Assembly (NCBI RefSeq): GCF_017916275.1
Contig: NZ_JAFMST010000007.1
Location: forward strand, 270,477 to 334,476
Reading direction: 5' to 3'
Length of the DNA stretch: 64,000 nt
Origin: Rubellimicrobium arenae
GTDB taxonomy: Bacteria > Pseudomonadota > Alphaproteobacteria > Rhodobacterales > Rhodobacteraceae
Made by a program: the position numbers and the translations under genes. Below are positions 36,073 through 45,735 of the stretch, one piece after another; position 1 is the first letter of the stretch; each line of letters begins with the position of its first letter. Below the pieces are notes generated by a model. It was given only the letters and a program-made list of their open reading frames with translations, made no database searches and had not been told where the DNA came from.

Positions 36073-38064
36073 ATGGCGATGAGCGACAGCGAAAAACCGA
36101 ACGGGGGCACAGCACTGCCCGCCGTGCCCCAGGGTGAAGGACAGACGGCGGGAGAGGCCCTTTCGGCCGCCCAGACCCCGTCCGACCTTCCCACGCCGGG
36201 CCAGCACGGGACCGGGAGCCTGGTCGCCCTGACCATGGGCGCCATCGGCGTGGTCTATGGCGACATCGGCACCTCGCCGCTCTATGCGATGCGGGAGTCG
36301 CTCCATGCGGCCTCGTATGACGGGCTCTCGCCGGCGGACGTGATCGGGGTGATCTCGCTGCTGATCTGGACGATCATCCTGATCGTGACCTTCAAGTACG
36401 TCGTCCTGATCCTGCGCGCCGACAACCGGGGCGAAGGCGGCACCCTGAGCCTCGTGGCGCTCGTGCAGCAGGCGCTGGAAAAGCGGCCGGTCTGGCTCCT
36501 GGGGCTGGGGATGGTGGGCATCTCGCTGTTCTTCGGGGACGCGATGATCACGCCGGCCATGTCGGTGCTGTCCGCCGTCGAAGGGATGAGCCTCGTGACC
36601 CCCGCCTTCACGCCCTATGTGGTGCCGATCACGCTGGCCATCATCGCCGGCCTTTTCGTGGTGCAGCGCTGGGGGACGGGGGCGGTCTCGGCCTTCTTCG
36701 GGCCGGTCATGGCGGCCTGGTTCCTGACCATGGGCGTCCTGGGCATCATGCATCTCAGCGACGACCTGACGATCCTGCGGGCGCTCAATCCGGCCTACGC
36801 CGCGGGCTTCGTGGTGGCGAACGGGCTCGCGTCGCTCGTGGCGCTGGGGTCGGTCTTCCTCGCGGTCACGGGGGCCGAGGCGCTTTACGCGGACCTGGGC
36901 CATTTCGGCCGCCGCCCGATCCGCCTGGCCTGGGTCTTCTTCGTCTGGCCCGCCCTGACGCTCAGCTACCTGGGCCAGGGCGCGCTGGTGCTGTCGCACC
37001 CCGAGGCGGCCGAGAACCCCTTCTTCCTGATGGCGCCGCCCTGGGCGCTCCTGCCCATCGTGATCCTGGCGACGATGGCCACGGTGATCGCCTCGCAGGC
37101 GGTGATCTCGGGCGCGTTCTCCATGGTCAAGCAGGCGGTCCGGATGGGGCTGCTGCCGCGGCTCGAGATCCTGCACACCTCGGAGTCGCAGGAAGGGCAG
37201 ATCTACCTGCCCAAGGTCAACGCGATCCTGGCCACCGGGGTCATCATCCTGGTGCTGGTCTTCGCTTCGTCCTCGAACCTCGCGGCGGCCTACGGCATCG
37301 CGGTCACGGGCGACATGGTGATCACCACGATCCTGGCCTCGTTCGTGTTCCTGCGGGCCTGGAAGTGGCACCCCGCGCTGGTCGCGGCGATCCTTGTGCC
37401 CATCTTCGCCATCGAGATCATCTTCCTGGGCGCGAACATCCTGAAGATCCCGGACGGCGGCTGGGTCCCGATCCTGATGTCGAGCGTCATGATCCTGCTG
37501 ATGTACACCTGGGTGCGCGGCACGCGGCACGTCCAGGCGCAGGCCCGGCGCGGGGCCACGACCATCGAGGCGCTGATCGAGATGCTGGCCAAGTCGAGCC
37601 GCCTCAAGGAGGTGCCGGGGACGGCGGTGTTCCTGACCTCGGACCCCGACATCGCGCCGGCCGCGCTGATGCACAACATCAAGCACAACCACGTCCTGCA
37701 CGAGCGCAACATCATCGTCTGCGTGAGCGTGGCGACCCGGCCCTTCATGCCCGACGGGGACCGGATCAAGATCGCCAAGCTGTCGGACCGCTTCACCCGG
37801 ATCGACATGTGCTTCGGCTACATGGAAGAAACCAACGTCCCCAAGGCGCTGGCCCTGGCCCGCAAGCAGGGCGAGAAGTTCGACATCATGTCCACCTCGT
37901 TCTTCCTGAACCGCCGGACCTTCCGCACCTCCAAGACGCAGGGCCTGCCCACCTGGCAGGAGTCGCTCTTCATCACGATGACCAAGTCGGCGGCCAACGC
38001 GACCGACTTCTACCGCATCCCGACCAACCGGGTGATCGAGCTCGGGCAGCAGATCATCATCTGA
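36073..38064 (+). CDS. kup: KUP-family potassium transporter
   Basis: A 663-residue K+/H+ symporter with about twelve membrane helices. The family signature GVVYGDIGTSPLYAMRESL is near residue 58, followed by ALVQQALEKRPVWLLGLGM and LSYLGQGALVLSHP. The soluble C-terminus contains the conserved AKLSDRFTRIDMCFGYMEE region. The N-terminus has about 45 extra hydrophilic residues before the first helix. It gives low-affinity potassium uptake, in particular under acid or hyperosmotic conditions. It lies 84 bases after rutR but has no evident link to pyrimidine metabolism. Confidence 0.95.
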   Translation: MAMSDSEKPNGGTALPAVPQGEGQTAGEALSAAQTPSDLPTPGQHGTGSLVALTMGAIGVVYGDIGTSPLYAMRESLHAASYDGLSPADVIGVISLLIWTIILIVTFKYVVLILRADNRGEGGTLSLVALVQQALEKRPVWLLGLGMVGISLFFGDAMITPAMSVLSAVEGMSLVTPAFTPYVVPITLAIIAGLFVVQRWGTGAVSAFFGPVMAAWFLTMGVLGIMHLSDDLTILRALNPAYAAGFVVANGLASLVALGSVFLAVTGAEALYADLGHFGRRPIRLAWVFFVWPALTLSYLGQGALVLSHPEAAENPFFLMAPPWALLPIVILATMATVIASQAVISGAFSMVKQAVRMGLLPRLEILHTSESQEGQIYLPKVNAILATGVIILVLVFASSSNLAAAYGIAVTGDMVITTILASFVFLRAWKWHPALVAAILVPIFAIEIIFLGANILKIPDGGWVPILMSSVMILLMYTWVRGTRHVQAQARRGATTIEALIEMLAKSSRLKEVPGTAVFLTSDPDIAPAALMHNIKHNHVLHERNIIVCVSVATRPFMPDGDRIKIAKLSDRFTRIDMCFGYMEETNVPKALALARKQGEKFDIMSTSFFLNRRTFRTSKTQGLPTWQESLFITMTKSAANATDFYRIPTNRVIELGQQIII

Positions 38065-38076
38065 AGGACCTCCCCC

Positions 38077-39246
38077 ATGCGCCTCCTTGCACGGCTCGCC
38101 CTCGTGGCGGGGTTCGCCACGCCCGTCACGGCGCAGGAGTGCGGGGGCGACTGGGACGCCTTCCTCCGGGGCCTCGGGGCCGAGGCCACTGCGTCCGGCA
38201 TCCCGGCCGAGGTGGCCGACCGGTTCCTGTCGGACCTGCGCCCGGACGAGGCGGTGCTGCGCGCGGACCGCTCCCAGACGCATTTCCAGGCGGACTTCAT
38301 CACCTTCTCGCGGCGCCTGATCTCGCAGGATCGGGTCGACCGGGCCGCCCGGCTGGCGCGCGAGCATCGGGCCATCCTCGACCGCATCGAGGCCGAGGTC
38401 GGGGTGCCGCGCGGCATCCTGCTCGCCTTCTGGGCCTTCGAGACGGACTTCGGGCAGGTCCAGGGGGACTACGACACCACCAACGCCCTGGCCACGCTGG
38501 CGCATGACTGCCGGAGGCCCGAGCTGTTCCGGCCCGAAGTCCTGGGCGCGATGCGGCTTTACGCCGAGGGCCGGTGGGACACCGACGTGACCGGCGCCTG
38601 GGCGGGCGAGATCGGGCAGGTCCAGATGCTGCCCCGCGACATCCTCGAATTCGGGGCGGACGGCGACGGGGACGGGATCGTGGACCTCAAGGGCTCGTCG
38701 GACGACGCGCTTCTGTCCGGCGCGCGGATGCTGGCCGGGCTGGGCTGGCAGGCCGGGCAGCCCTGGCTCCAGCAGGTCACGGTGCCCGCCGACCTCGACT
38801 GGAGCCTGAGCGGCCTTGAGTCGCCGCGCCCGGGCGCCGACTGGACCGCCCGGGGCGTCGAGGCCCGCGACGGCACGATCGCGGGCGACCTCCCGGCGGC
38901 GCTGGTGCTGCCCCTGGGGCGCAAGGGGCCGGCCTTCCTGGCCTATCCGAACTTCAGCATCCTGACCGAGTGGAACCAGAGCCTGACCTACGTCCTCACG
39001 GCGGCGTATTTCGCGAACCGCATCATGGGGGGCGAGCGTTACCTGGCCGGCGACCCGGACCCTGCCCTGTCGGGCGAGGAGGTGAAGCTCCTCCAGGAGC
39101 GACTCGCGGCGCGCGGGCACGACGTCGGCCAGGCGGACGGCATCCTGGGCGCGAAGTCCCGCGTTGCCATCCAGGCCGAGCAGGTCCGCCTGGGCCTGCC
39201 CGCCGACGCCTGGCCCACGCGCGCGCTCCTGGACGCCCTCAGATGA
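38077..39246 (+). CDS. lytic murein transglycosylase (MltB-like) with peptidoglycan-binding domain
   Basis: A 389-residue periplasmic enzyme that cleaves peptidoglycan glycan strands to 1,6-anhydro ends. A signal peptide (MRLLARLALVAGFATPVTAQ) precedes the MltB-type domain. The catalytic Glu is in LLAFWAFETDFGQVQGDY, and AGEIGQVQMLPRDILEFG follows. The C-terminal 65 residues are a peptidoglycan-binding-1 module (EVKLLQERLAARGHDVGQAD). It starts 12 bases after kup and may be cotranscribed. Its last eight bases overlap the end of the convergent amidase gene. Confidence 0.92.
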   Translation: MRLLARLALVAGFATPVTAQECGGDWDAFLRGLGAEATASGIPAEVADRFLSDLRPDEAVLRADRSQTHFQADFITFSRRLISQDRVDRAARLAREHRAILDRIEAEVGVPRGILLAFWAFETDFGQVQGDYDTTNALATLAHDCRRPELFRPEVLGAMRLYAEGRWDTDVTGAWAGEIGQVQMLPRDILEFGADGDGDGIVDLKGSSDDALLSGARMLAGLGWQAGQPWLQQVTVPADLDWSLSGLESPRPGADWTARGVEARDGTIAGDLPAALVLPLGRKGPAFLAYPNFSILTEWNQSLTYVLTAAYFANRIMGGERYLAGDPDPALSGEEVKLLQERLAARGHDVGQADGILGAKSRVAIQAEQVRLGLPADAWPTRALLDALR

Positions 39247-40684
39247 GCCGCTTCCAGAGGCCCGCGTAGGTCCGCGCCCATTCCGTGGCCTCCTCCAGCT
39301 CCCGCGCGAGCTGGAGCACGAGGAGGTCGGCCCCCGGCCGGCCGGTGATCTGGACCGCCAGCGGAATGCCCTGCGCCCCGATCATCACCGGGCAGGAGGC
39401 CGAGGGCTGGCCCGCGAGGTTGGCGGGCGTGGAGAAGGGCGCGAAGCCATAGCCCCGGGCGTTCCAGCCCTCGAGGTCATGGCCGTTCGCCTCGAAGTTC
39501 AGCGTGCCCAGCGCGGGCGGGTCCTCGGCCAGGGTGGGCGTCAGGACGATGTCGAACCGTTCCATGGACCGGCCGAGCGCCTGCGCCGCCCGGACCATGG
39601 CGAGCCGGGCGTCGAGGTAGTCCGCCGCGCTCAGCCCCTGGGCATGGCGGAGGGCGGCCCAGGTCAGCCCTTCCAGCTCGTCCTCGCGGGGCTCGCGGCC
39701 CAGTTGCGCGGCCCGTTCCCTGACGAGGTGCAGGATGTCCGTCGTCCAGAGCGCATCGAACCAGGGGCCGGGCACGGCCTCGGGCGGGTAGGCGTAGGGC
39801 TCCAGCCGATGGCTCAGGCCACTCAGCAGCCGGGCGGTGCGCTCCACCGCGGCGACCTGGGCGGAGCCGGCGCGGCGTCCCGACGGGTCCTCCACCGTCA
39901 CCCCTATCCGCAGGCGCGGCAACGGCGCCACGAGGCCGGACAGGAAGCCCCCCGGGGGCGGCCGCCCGCCGAGGCGCGTTCCCGCCTCCGGTCCCGCCGT
40001 CGCGTCGAGGGACGCCGCGCTGTCCCGCACCGTCCGGGTGAGGACATGATCGGCGTCGAGCCCGCCCGCGATCTCCTCCCACCGGGGGCCGAGCGGGTTG
40101 AGGCCGACCGAGGGCTTGAAGCCGAAGACGCCGCAACAGGCGGCCGGGATCCGGATCGACCCGCCGAGGTCGGTCCCATGCGCCAGGGGCACCAGGCCCG
40201 CGGCCACCGCCGCCCCTGCCCCGCCGCTCGATCCGCCAACGGTGACGCCGTCGTTCCAGGGGTTCCGCGTCGGGCCGTGGGCGGTGGGTTCGGTGATGAA
40301 GTCGCCCGCGAACTCGGGCGTGTTGGTCTGGCCGAGGATCAGGAGGCCCGCCTCCCGCCAGCGCCGGACCATGGTGCTTTCCTCCCCGCCCGGGGGCGCA
40401 TCGGCGAAGAAGCGCGAGGCGAAGCGGGTCGGCAGGTCGCGCGAGAAAAGGTTGACGTCCTTGAGGAGGAACGGCACGCCGGCCAGGGGCCCATGCGGCA
40501 GGGCCTGCGCGGCCTCGGTCCGGGCAGGGCCAAGACGCGTCCGCACCACGGCGTTGAGACGGGGGTTGAGCGTCTCGAGGAGGGAGATGGCCGCCTCGGC
40601 CACCTCGGGGGCGCTGGCCTCGCCGCGCGCGATCAGCTGCGCAAGGCCCACGCCATCCTGGGATCGGTAATCGTCGGGGGTCAT
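39239..40684 (-). CDS. amidase (amidase signature family)
   Basis: A 481-residue amidase-signature hydrolase. The catalytic Lys is in VPFLLKDVNLFS, the cis-Ser in GGSSGGAGAAVAAGL and the nucleophile Ser in TDLGGSIRIPAACCG. The rest of the fold (NTPEFAGDFITEPTAHGPTR) matches bacterial amidases close to 6-aminohexanoate-cyclic-dimer or aryl-acylamidases. The substrate is unknown. It lies just downstream of the sulfate transporter genes on the same strand, 19 bases after cysA, and could be read through from that operon. Confidence 0.9.
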   Translation of the reverse strand: MTPDDYRSQDGVGLAQLIARGEASAPEVAEAAISLLETLNPRLNAVVRTRLGPARTEAAQALPHGPLAGVPFLLKDVNLFSRDLPTRFASRFFADAPPGGEESTMVRRWREAGLLILGQTNTPEFAGDFITEPTAHGPTRNPWNDGVTVGGSSGGAGAAVAAGLVPLAHGTDLGGSIRIPAACCGVFGFKPSVGLNPLGPRWEEIAGGLDADHVLTRTVRDSAASLDATAGPEAGTRLGGRPPPGGFLSGLVAPLPRLRIGVTVEDPSGRRAGSAQVAAVERTARLLSGLSHRLEPYAYPPEAVPGPWFDALWTTDILHLVRERAAQLGREPREDELEGLTWAALRHAQGLSAADYLDARLAMVRAAQALGRSMERFDIVLTPTLAEDPPALGTLNFEANGHDLEGWNARGYGFAPFSTPANLAGQPSASCPVMIGAQGIPLAVQITGRPGADLLVLQLARELEEATEWARTYAGLWKRLI

Positions 40685-40703
40685 GCCCCCTCCCTAGCCC
40701 GGC

Positions 40704-41423
40704 TCAGGCGGCGATGAAATCCCGCACGAAGTCGGTCTGCGGCCGCGCCCGGATCTCGGCCGGCTTGCCGACCTGCTCGATGCGGCCCATCGACATGACC
40801 ACCACGAGGTCGGCCAGCTCCATCGCCTCCTCCTGGTCGTGGGTCACGAAGATGGTGGTCAGGCCGGTGGCGTCGTGGATGTCGCGCAGGCCCTGGCGCA
40901 GCTCCTTGCGGACCTTGGCGTCCAGCGCGCCGAACGGCTCGTCGAGGAGGAGCATCCGCGGCTCGATGGCCAGCGCGCGGGCCAGGGCCACGCGCTGCCG
41001 CTGCCCGCCCGAAAGCTGGGAGGGGTAGCGCTTGGCGATGTCCGGAAGCTGGATCAGGTCGAGCAGCTTGCCCACGCGGCGGGCGATCTCGGGGTTCGAG
41101 GGCCGCGTGGCCCGCGGACGGGCGCGCAGGCCATAGGCGATGTTCTCGTACACCGTCATGTGCCGGAACAGCGCGTAATGCTGGAACACGAAGCCCGCGC
41201 GGCGGTCCTGCACGCGCATCCCCGTGGCGTCCATGCTGTCGAACAGCACGCGGCCCGAGGTCGGCTCCTCGAGGCCGCCGAGGATGCGGAGCAGCGTGGT
41301 CTTGCCCGAGCCCGACGGCCCCAGGAGGGCGACCAGCGCCCCCGAGGGAACGTTCAGCGAAACGGGATGGAGCGCCGTGGCGGCCCCGAACTCCTTGGCG
41401 ATCTCGTCGATCTGGATATGCAT
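40704..41423 (-). CDS. cysA: sulfate/thiosulfate ABC transporter ATP-binding protein, short form
   Basis: A 239-residue ATPase with Walker [16 protein letters not shown]-loop [13 protein letters not shown], signature [15 protein letters not shown], Walker [12 protein letters not shown] and H-loop [12 protein letters not shown]. It powers sulfate import with CysTW and the binding protein. It stops soon after DFVRDFIAA, so the C-terminal TOBE/regulatory domain of the longer enterobacterial CysA (about 365 residues) is absent. The stop is clean, with no frameshifted domain downstream. It is the last gene of the operon. Confidence 0.92.
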   Translation of the reverse strand: MHIQIDEIAKEFGAATALHPVSLNVPSGALVALLGPSGSGKTTLLRILGGLEEPTSGRVLFDSMDATGMRVQDRRAGFVFQHYALFRHMTVYENIAYGLRARPRATRPSNPEIARRVGKLLDLIQLPDIAKRYPSQLSGGQRQRVALARALAIEPRMLLLDEPFGALDAKVRKELRQGLRDIHDATGLTTIFVTHDQEEAMELADLVVVMSMGRIEQVGKPAEIRARPQTDFVRDFIAA

Positions 41424-41436
41424 GTCGGGGTCTCCC

Positions 41437-42336
41437 TCAGTGCCGTCCGCCGGAGGCGGCGAGCTGGTCGGCGTAGCGCCATTCGAGCAGGGTCTTGAGC
41501 GTCAGCGTGACGAGCGCGAGCAGCGTCAGGACGGCGGCCATCGAGAAGGCGGCCACCGAGAGGTATTCGTTGTAGAGCATCTCGATCATGATGGGCATGG
41601 TCGCGGTCACGCCCCGGATCTTGCCGGACACGACGGCCACGGCCCCGAACTCGCCCATCGCGCGGGCGTTGCAGAGCAGCACCCCATAGAGCAGCGCCCA
41701 TTTGATGTTGGGCAGCGTCACCGTGAAGAACATGCGCCAGCCCGACGCGCCCAGCGTCAGGGCGGCTTCTTCCTCGGACTTTCCCTGCTCGGTCATCAGC
41801 GGCACGAGCTCGCGGGCGACGAAGGGAAAGGTGATGAACATCGTGGCCAGGATGATGCCGGGCACCGCGAAGACGATCGGGTGGCCGTTGGCGACCAGCC
41901 AGCCGCCCAGCGAGGAGTTGGCGCCGAACAGCAGGATGATGCAAAGGCCCGCCACCACCGGCGACACCGAGAACGGCAGGTCGATGAGCGTCAGCAGCAC
42001 GGCCTTGCCACGCCACTGGAACTTGGTCAGCGCCCAGGCCGCGGCGACGCCGAACAGGGCGTTGAGCGGCACGGCGACGGCCGCCACGATCAGCGTGAGC
42101 CGGATGGCCGCCATCGCGTCGCGGTCGCCCAACGATTCGACGGCCATGGCGAGCCCGTCGCGCAGCGCCTCGACGAAGACGGAGCCCAGCGGGATCAGCA
42201 CGAGCACCGCAAGGAGCGCGAGCACCACGATCGTCACCGTCCAGCGGAGCCAGCGCGGCTCGTCGGTGCAACGGCGGTAGCGGGCGGCGCGGGTGGCCGG
42301 CCCCAGGGCGGATGTCGATACGGTCATGTCGGCCAT
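41437..42336 (-). CDS. cysW: sulfate ABC transporter permease CysW
   Basis: A 299-residue permease with six membrane helices and the binding-protein-dependent EAA motif [23 protein letters not shown], plus [17 protein letters not shown], a signature of CysW. The N-terminus has about 25 hydrophilic residues. It forms the channel with CysT and lies between cysT and cysA, 13 bases before the latter. Confidence 0.94.
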   Translation of the reverse strand: MADMTVSTSALGPATRAARYRRCTDEPRWLRWTVTIVVLALLAVLVLIPLGSVFVEALRDGLAMAVESLGDRDAMAAIRLTLIVAAVAVPLNALFGVAAAWALTKFQWRGKAVLLTLIDLPFSVSPVVAGLCIILLFGANSSLGGWLVANGHPIVFAVPGIILATMFITFPFVARELVPLMTEQGKSEEEAALTLGASGWRMFFTVTLPNIKWALLYGVLLCNARAMGEFGAVAVVSGKIRGVTATMPIMIEMLYNEYLSVAAFSMAAVLTLLALVTLTLKTLLEWRYADQLAASGGRH

Positions 42337-42341
42337 GGCTC

Positions 42342-43193
42342 TCAGGCTCCGGCGGTGTGGCGGCGGCTCCAGACCTGGATCAGGTTGATGAGCAGCAGCA
42401 GGACGAAGGAGATGGCGAGCATCGCGACCGCGATGGCGACCGCGCCGTCATAGTCGAACTCCTCGAGCCGGATGACGATCAGCAGGGGCGCGATCTCGGT
42501 CTTGAAGGGAAGGTTGCCGGCGATGAAGATGACCGACCCGTATTCCCCCACCGCGCGGGCGAGCGAGAGCGCAAAGCCCGTCAGCAGGGCCGGCGTGAGC
42601 ATGGGCAGGATCACGCGCCGCCAGGTCGTCGTCCGCGACGCGCCCAGCGTGGCGGAGGCCTCCTCGACCTCCTGCTCGATCTCGGCGATCACGGGCTGCA
42701 CGGTGCGCACCACGAAGGGCAACCCCACGAACACGAGGGCGATCCAGATCCCCACTTCGGTATAAGCCACGCGGACCCCGAAGAGATCCTGGATCGGGCC
42801 GCCCAGGGCGCCGTTCGGCGCATAAAGGGCCGTGAGCGCGATGCCCGCGACCGCCGTCGGCAGCGCGAAGGGCAGGTCCACCATCGCGTCCACGAGCTTG
42901 CGCCCCGGGAACTCGTAGCGGACGAGCACCCAGGCCAGCGCCAGCCCGAATACCAGGTTGAACAGGGCGGCGATCAGCGCGGCCCGGAAGGACAGCAGCA
43001 GCGCCGCGAGCACCCGCTCGGAGCCGATGGTGGCCCAAAGCTCGGCCGGGCCGATGCCGGCCGCGCGCACGACCAGCGCGCCGACCGGCAGGAGCACCAC
43101 CAGCGACAGCAGCGTGACCGTCACGCCAAGCGAAAGCCCCCACCCCGGCAAGGGGGAGGGGGAACGGAAGCTCCAGGCTCCGGTTCGGGTCAC
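42342..43193 (-). CDS. cysT: sulfate ABC transporter permease CysT
   Basis: A 283-residue permease with six helices. The CysT signature is FALPTAVAGIALTALYAPNG, the EAA loop EASATLGASRTTTWRRVILP, and ARAVGEYGSVIFIAGNLPF. The GTG start at 43193 overlaps the stop of the binding-protein gene as GTGA, the same coupling device seen elsewhere in this genome. It pairs with CysW. Confidence 0.94.
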   Translation of the reverse strand: MTRTGAWSFRSPSPLPGWGLSLGVTVTLLSLVVLLPVGALVVRAAGIGPAELWATIGSERVLAALLLSFRAALIAALFNLVFGLALAWVLVRYEFPGRKLVDAMVDLPFALPTAVAGIALTALYAPNGALGGPIQDLFGVRVAYTEVGIWIALVFVGLPFVVRTVQPVIAEIEQEVEEASATLGASRTTTWRRVILPMLTPALLTGFALSLARAVGEYGSVIFIAGNLPFKTEIAPLLIVIRLEEFDYDGAVAIAVAMLAISFVLLLLINLIQVWSRRHTAGA

Positions 43194-44200
43194 TGACCAC
43201 CCTCCTGGTAGATCTGGTCGAAGATGCCGCCGTCGCCGAAGTGCTCGGGCTGGACCTTGGCCCATCCACCGAAGTCACCGATCGAGACCAGCTGGATCTC
43301 GGGGAAACGCTCGACATCCGCCGGATCGGCCGCCGAGGTGTCCCAGCCGCGATAGTAGTGCTTGTAGACGAGGGCCTGCGCCTCGGGGGTGTAGAGGAAG
43401 TTCACGTAGGCCTCGGCCAGCTGGCGCTCCTCGTCGGAGGCCAGGTTGCCGTCCACGATCGAGACCGGAGGCTCGGCCAGGACCGAGACGCTCGGGACGA
43501 CGATGTCGAACTGGTCCTCGCCCAGCTCCTCGAGGGCGAGGTAGGCCTCGTTCTCCCAGGCGAGGAGCACGTCGCCGATGCCGCGCTGCGCGAAGGTGGT
43601 GGTCGCGCCGCGGGCGCCCGAGTCGAGCACGGGGACGTGACGGTAGAGCTGGTGCACGTACTCCTTGGGGTCCTGGCCGTTCTTCTCGGCCCAGGCCCAG
43701 GCGGCGAGGTAGTTCCAGCGCGCCCCGCCCGAGGTCTTGGGGTTGGGCGTGATCACCTCGAGGCCGTCCTGCAGGAGATCGTCCCAGTCCTGGACGCCCT
43801 TGGGGTTCCCCTCGCGGACGAGGAACACGATGGTCGAGGTGTAGGGCGAGGAGTTGTGCGGCAGGCGGGTCTGCCAGTCGTCGGGGATCAGGTCGGTGTT
43901 CTTGGCGATGGCGTCGATGTCGGCGGCCAGCGCCAGCGAGACCACGTCGGCCCCGAGCCCGTCGATCACCGCGCGGGCCTGCGCGCCCGAACCGCCATGG
44001 CTCATCTCGATGTCGACGGCCTCGTGGCCCTGCGCCTGCCAGTATTCGTTGAAGGCTTCGTTGATGTCGCGGTAGAGCTCGCGGGTCGGGTCGTAGGACA
44101 CGTTGAGCATTCCCTGCGCCGACGCGATCTGCGGGGCCGTCATGGCCAGCACGGCCCAAGTCGTGGCCGAAGCGAACGCGATCGTGGTGCGGAACGGCAT
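43190..44200 (-). CDS. sbp: sulfate ABC transporter substrate-binding protein
   Basis: A 336-residue periplasmic protein with signal peptide ending IASAQ. The mature part starts LNVSYDPTRELYRDINEAF and has the sulfate-binding signature SHGGSGAQARAVIDGLGADV, then NPKTSGGARWNYLAAWAWA. It delivers sulfate or thiosulfate to CysTWA. The ATG at 44200 has AGGAGG nine bases upstream and gives the full signal peptide. It is the first gene of the operon; a palindrome (44274-44289) and an Rrf2 regulator gene lie upstream. Confidence 0.94.
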   Translation of the reverse strand: MPFRTTIAFASATTWAVLAMTAPQIASAQGMLNVSYDPTRELYRDINEAFNEYWQAQGHEAVDIEMSHGGSGAQARAVIDGLGADVVSLALAADIDAIAKNTDLIPDDWQTRLPHNSSPYTSTIVFLVREGNPKGVQDWDDLLQDGLEVITPNPKTSGGARWNYLAAWAWAEKNGQDPKEYVHQLYRHVPVLDSGARGATTTFAQRGIGDVLLAWENEAYLALEELGEDQFDIVVPSVSVLAEPPVSIVDGNLASDEERQLAEAYVNFLYTPEAQALVYKHYYRGWDTSAADPADVERFPEIQLVSIGDFGGWAKVQPEHFGDGGIFDQIYQEGGQ

Positions 44201-44273
44201 CGATGACCTCCTGTCGGTATCCTGTCGCGGCCGGGTGACCGCTTCGTGAGGAATATCGACGAGGCTAGTCGTG

Positions 44274-44289
44274 TTTTGCAAGCGCAAAA
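44274..44289. promoter_or_regulatory. inverted repeat upstream of the sulfate operon
   Basis: TTTTGC (44274-44279) and GCAAAA (44284-44289) form a perfect 6-4-6 dyad, about 75 bases before the sbp start. Its position fits an operator or promoter-proximal site. A smaller AACATGTT palindrome lies at 44363-44370. Which protein binds is unknown; the adjacent Rrf2 regulator is one candidate. Confidence 0.5.
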
Positions 44290-44373
44290 TCACGCCTGAC
44301 TTTGTCAAGATTTCGGACTGGCGGACAGAGCACCGAAGGAGAGGCCTAACACATTGTTAAGGAACATGTTGAA

Positions 44374-44390
44374 CACCCCAGGACGGGGTG
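44374..44390 (-). terminator. weak terminator after the Rrf2 gene
   Basis: CACCCC and GGGGTG form a six-pair stem with a five-base loop directly downstream of the Rrf2 stop; on the minus strand only TT follows the stem. It would separate the regulator gene from the sulfate operon promoter. Confidence 0.4.
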
Positions 44391-44392
44391 CG

Positions 44393-44842
44393 TCAGGCGG
44401 CAAAAATCTGCGCGGCCTTGTCGTTCGACCGCACCATGTCGGCCAGCGTGAGTGATTCGATCAGCAGGAGGTAGCTCCAGAAGACCTCGGCGAAGACCTT
44501 GCGGATGCGGCAGGTCTCCTCGTCGACGCAGTCCTCGCAGCGTTCGTAGCTGCGGCGCGACAGGCAGGGCAGCGGGGCCATGGGACCGTCGATCAGCCGA
44601 AGCAGTTCCGAGATCGGGACCGACGCCGGCTCCTGGACCAGCACGTAGCCCCCTGACCGCCCCCGGATCGAGGCGATGATGCCCGCGTTCCGGATGTCGA
44701 GCAGGATATGCTCCAGAAAGCGCTTGGGCACGCCGGCCCGCTTGGCGATCTCCTCGATGCGCAACGCCTGGCCGGTGCCCTCGCGCTCATCGGCGAGGAC
44801 CATGAGGGCCTTCAGGGCGTACTTCATCTTCTGGCTGATCAT
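44393..44842 (-). CDS. Rrf2 family transcriptional regulator
   Basis: A 149-residue winged-helix regulator beginning MISQKMKYALKALMVLAD, with RAGVPKRFLEHILLDIRNAG and IIASIRGRSGGYVLVQEP, which define Rrf2. Cysteines in PCLSRRSYERCEDCVDEETC could bind an iron-sulfur cluster, as in IscR, though spacing differs. Placement directly upstream of sbp-cysTWA on the same strand suggests control of sulfur assimilation, by analogy with CymR-type Rrf2 proteins; this is inference. Confidence 0.9.
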   Translation of the reverse strand: MISQKMKYALKALMVLADEREGTGQALRIEEIAKRAGVPKRFLEHILLDIRNAGIIASIRGRSGGYVLVQEPASVPISELLRLIDGPMAPLPCLSRRSYERCEDCVDEETCRIRKVFAEVFWSYLLLIESLTLADMVRSNDKAAQIFAA

Positions 44843-44961
44843 GGATCGGGCCTAGCCCAAGCCGCGCTGCGCTTCAACGCGCATCCACTTGCGATTTGCG
44901 TGAACAGGCCCGGACCGGCCATTTTTGTTGCCGGAAGTCCCTGGGCCGCGCCCCTGCGGCG

Positions 44962-45735
44962 TCAGCTCATCCAGTTGCCGCCGTCGACGTTGTAGGTCTG
45001 GGCGACGATGTAGTCCGCCTCGGCCGAGGCGAGGAACACGGCCATGCCGGCCAGATCCTCGGGCACGCCCATGCGCCCGAAGGGGACGGCCTCGCCGACA
45101 AGGCGCTTCTTCTCGCCCAGGGGGCGGCCTTCGTGGCGTGCGAACAGGGCATCGACATGATCCCACATGTCGCTCTCGATCACGCCGGGCGCGATGCCGT
45201 TCACGTTGATGCGGTGCCGGATCAGGTCGAGCCCGGCCGACTGCGTGAGGCTGATCACCGCGGCCTTGGTGGCGCAGTAGATGGGGGACAGCGGCTCGCC
45301 CCGCCGCCCGGCCTGCGAGGCCAGGTTGATGATCTTGCCGCCCCGCCCCTGGGCGATCATCGCCCGCGCCGCCGCCTGGAGCATGAACAGGGTGCCGGCG
45401 ACATTGACGGAGAAGAGCCTGTCGAAGCTCGACCGCGTCATGGCGGTCACCGGGTCCATGTCGTAGACGCCGGCGTTGTTCACGAGGATGTCGAGGCCGC
45501 CGGCACGGTCCAGCACCGCGGCCAGGGCGGCGTCGATGCTGTCCTGCCGGGTGACGTCCACCTGGACGGCATAGGCCGAGGGGCCGATGGCTTCGGCCGT
45601 CCGGCGGCTGGCCTCGAGGTCGAGGTCGGCCACGGCGACGGTGGCGCCTTCGCGGGCATAGGCATGCGCAAAGGCCGCGCCGATGCCCCGCGCGGCCCCT
45701 GTGATGAGGGCGGACTTGCCCCTGAGTCGATCCAT
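44962..45735 (-). CDS. smoS: sorbitol dehydrogenase (SmoS-type SDR)
   Basis: A 257-residue classical SDR that oxidises D-sorbitol to D-fructose, with activity also on L-iditol and galactitol in known homologues. It has the NAD motif TGAARGIG, NNAG, the catalytic YCATK and a C-terminus EADYIVAQTYNVDGGNWMS that I recall as nearly identical to Rhodobacter SmoS. The ATG at 45735 gives MDRLRGKSALITGAARGIG; the frame open upstream is not conserved. The polyol ABC transporter genes that accompany smoS elsewhere are not here, so the gene stands alone. Confidence 0.88.
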   Translation of the reverse strand: MDRLRGKSALITGAARGIGAAFAHAYAREGATVAVADLDLEASRRTAEAIGPSAYAVQVDVTRQDSIDAALAAVLDRAGGLDILVNNAGVYDMDPVTAMTRSSFDRLFSVNVAGTLFMLQAAARAMIAQGRGGKIINLASQAGRRGEPLSPIYCATKAAVISLTQSAGLDLIRHRINVNGIAPGVIESDMWDHVDALFARHEGRPLGEKKRLVGEAVPFGRMGVPEDLAGMAVFLASAEADYIVAQTYNVDGGNWMS

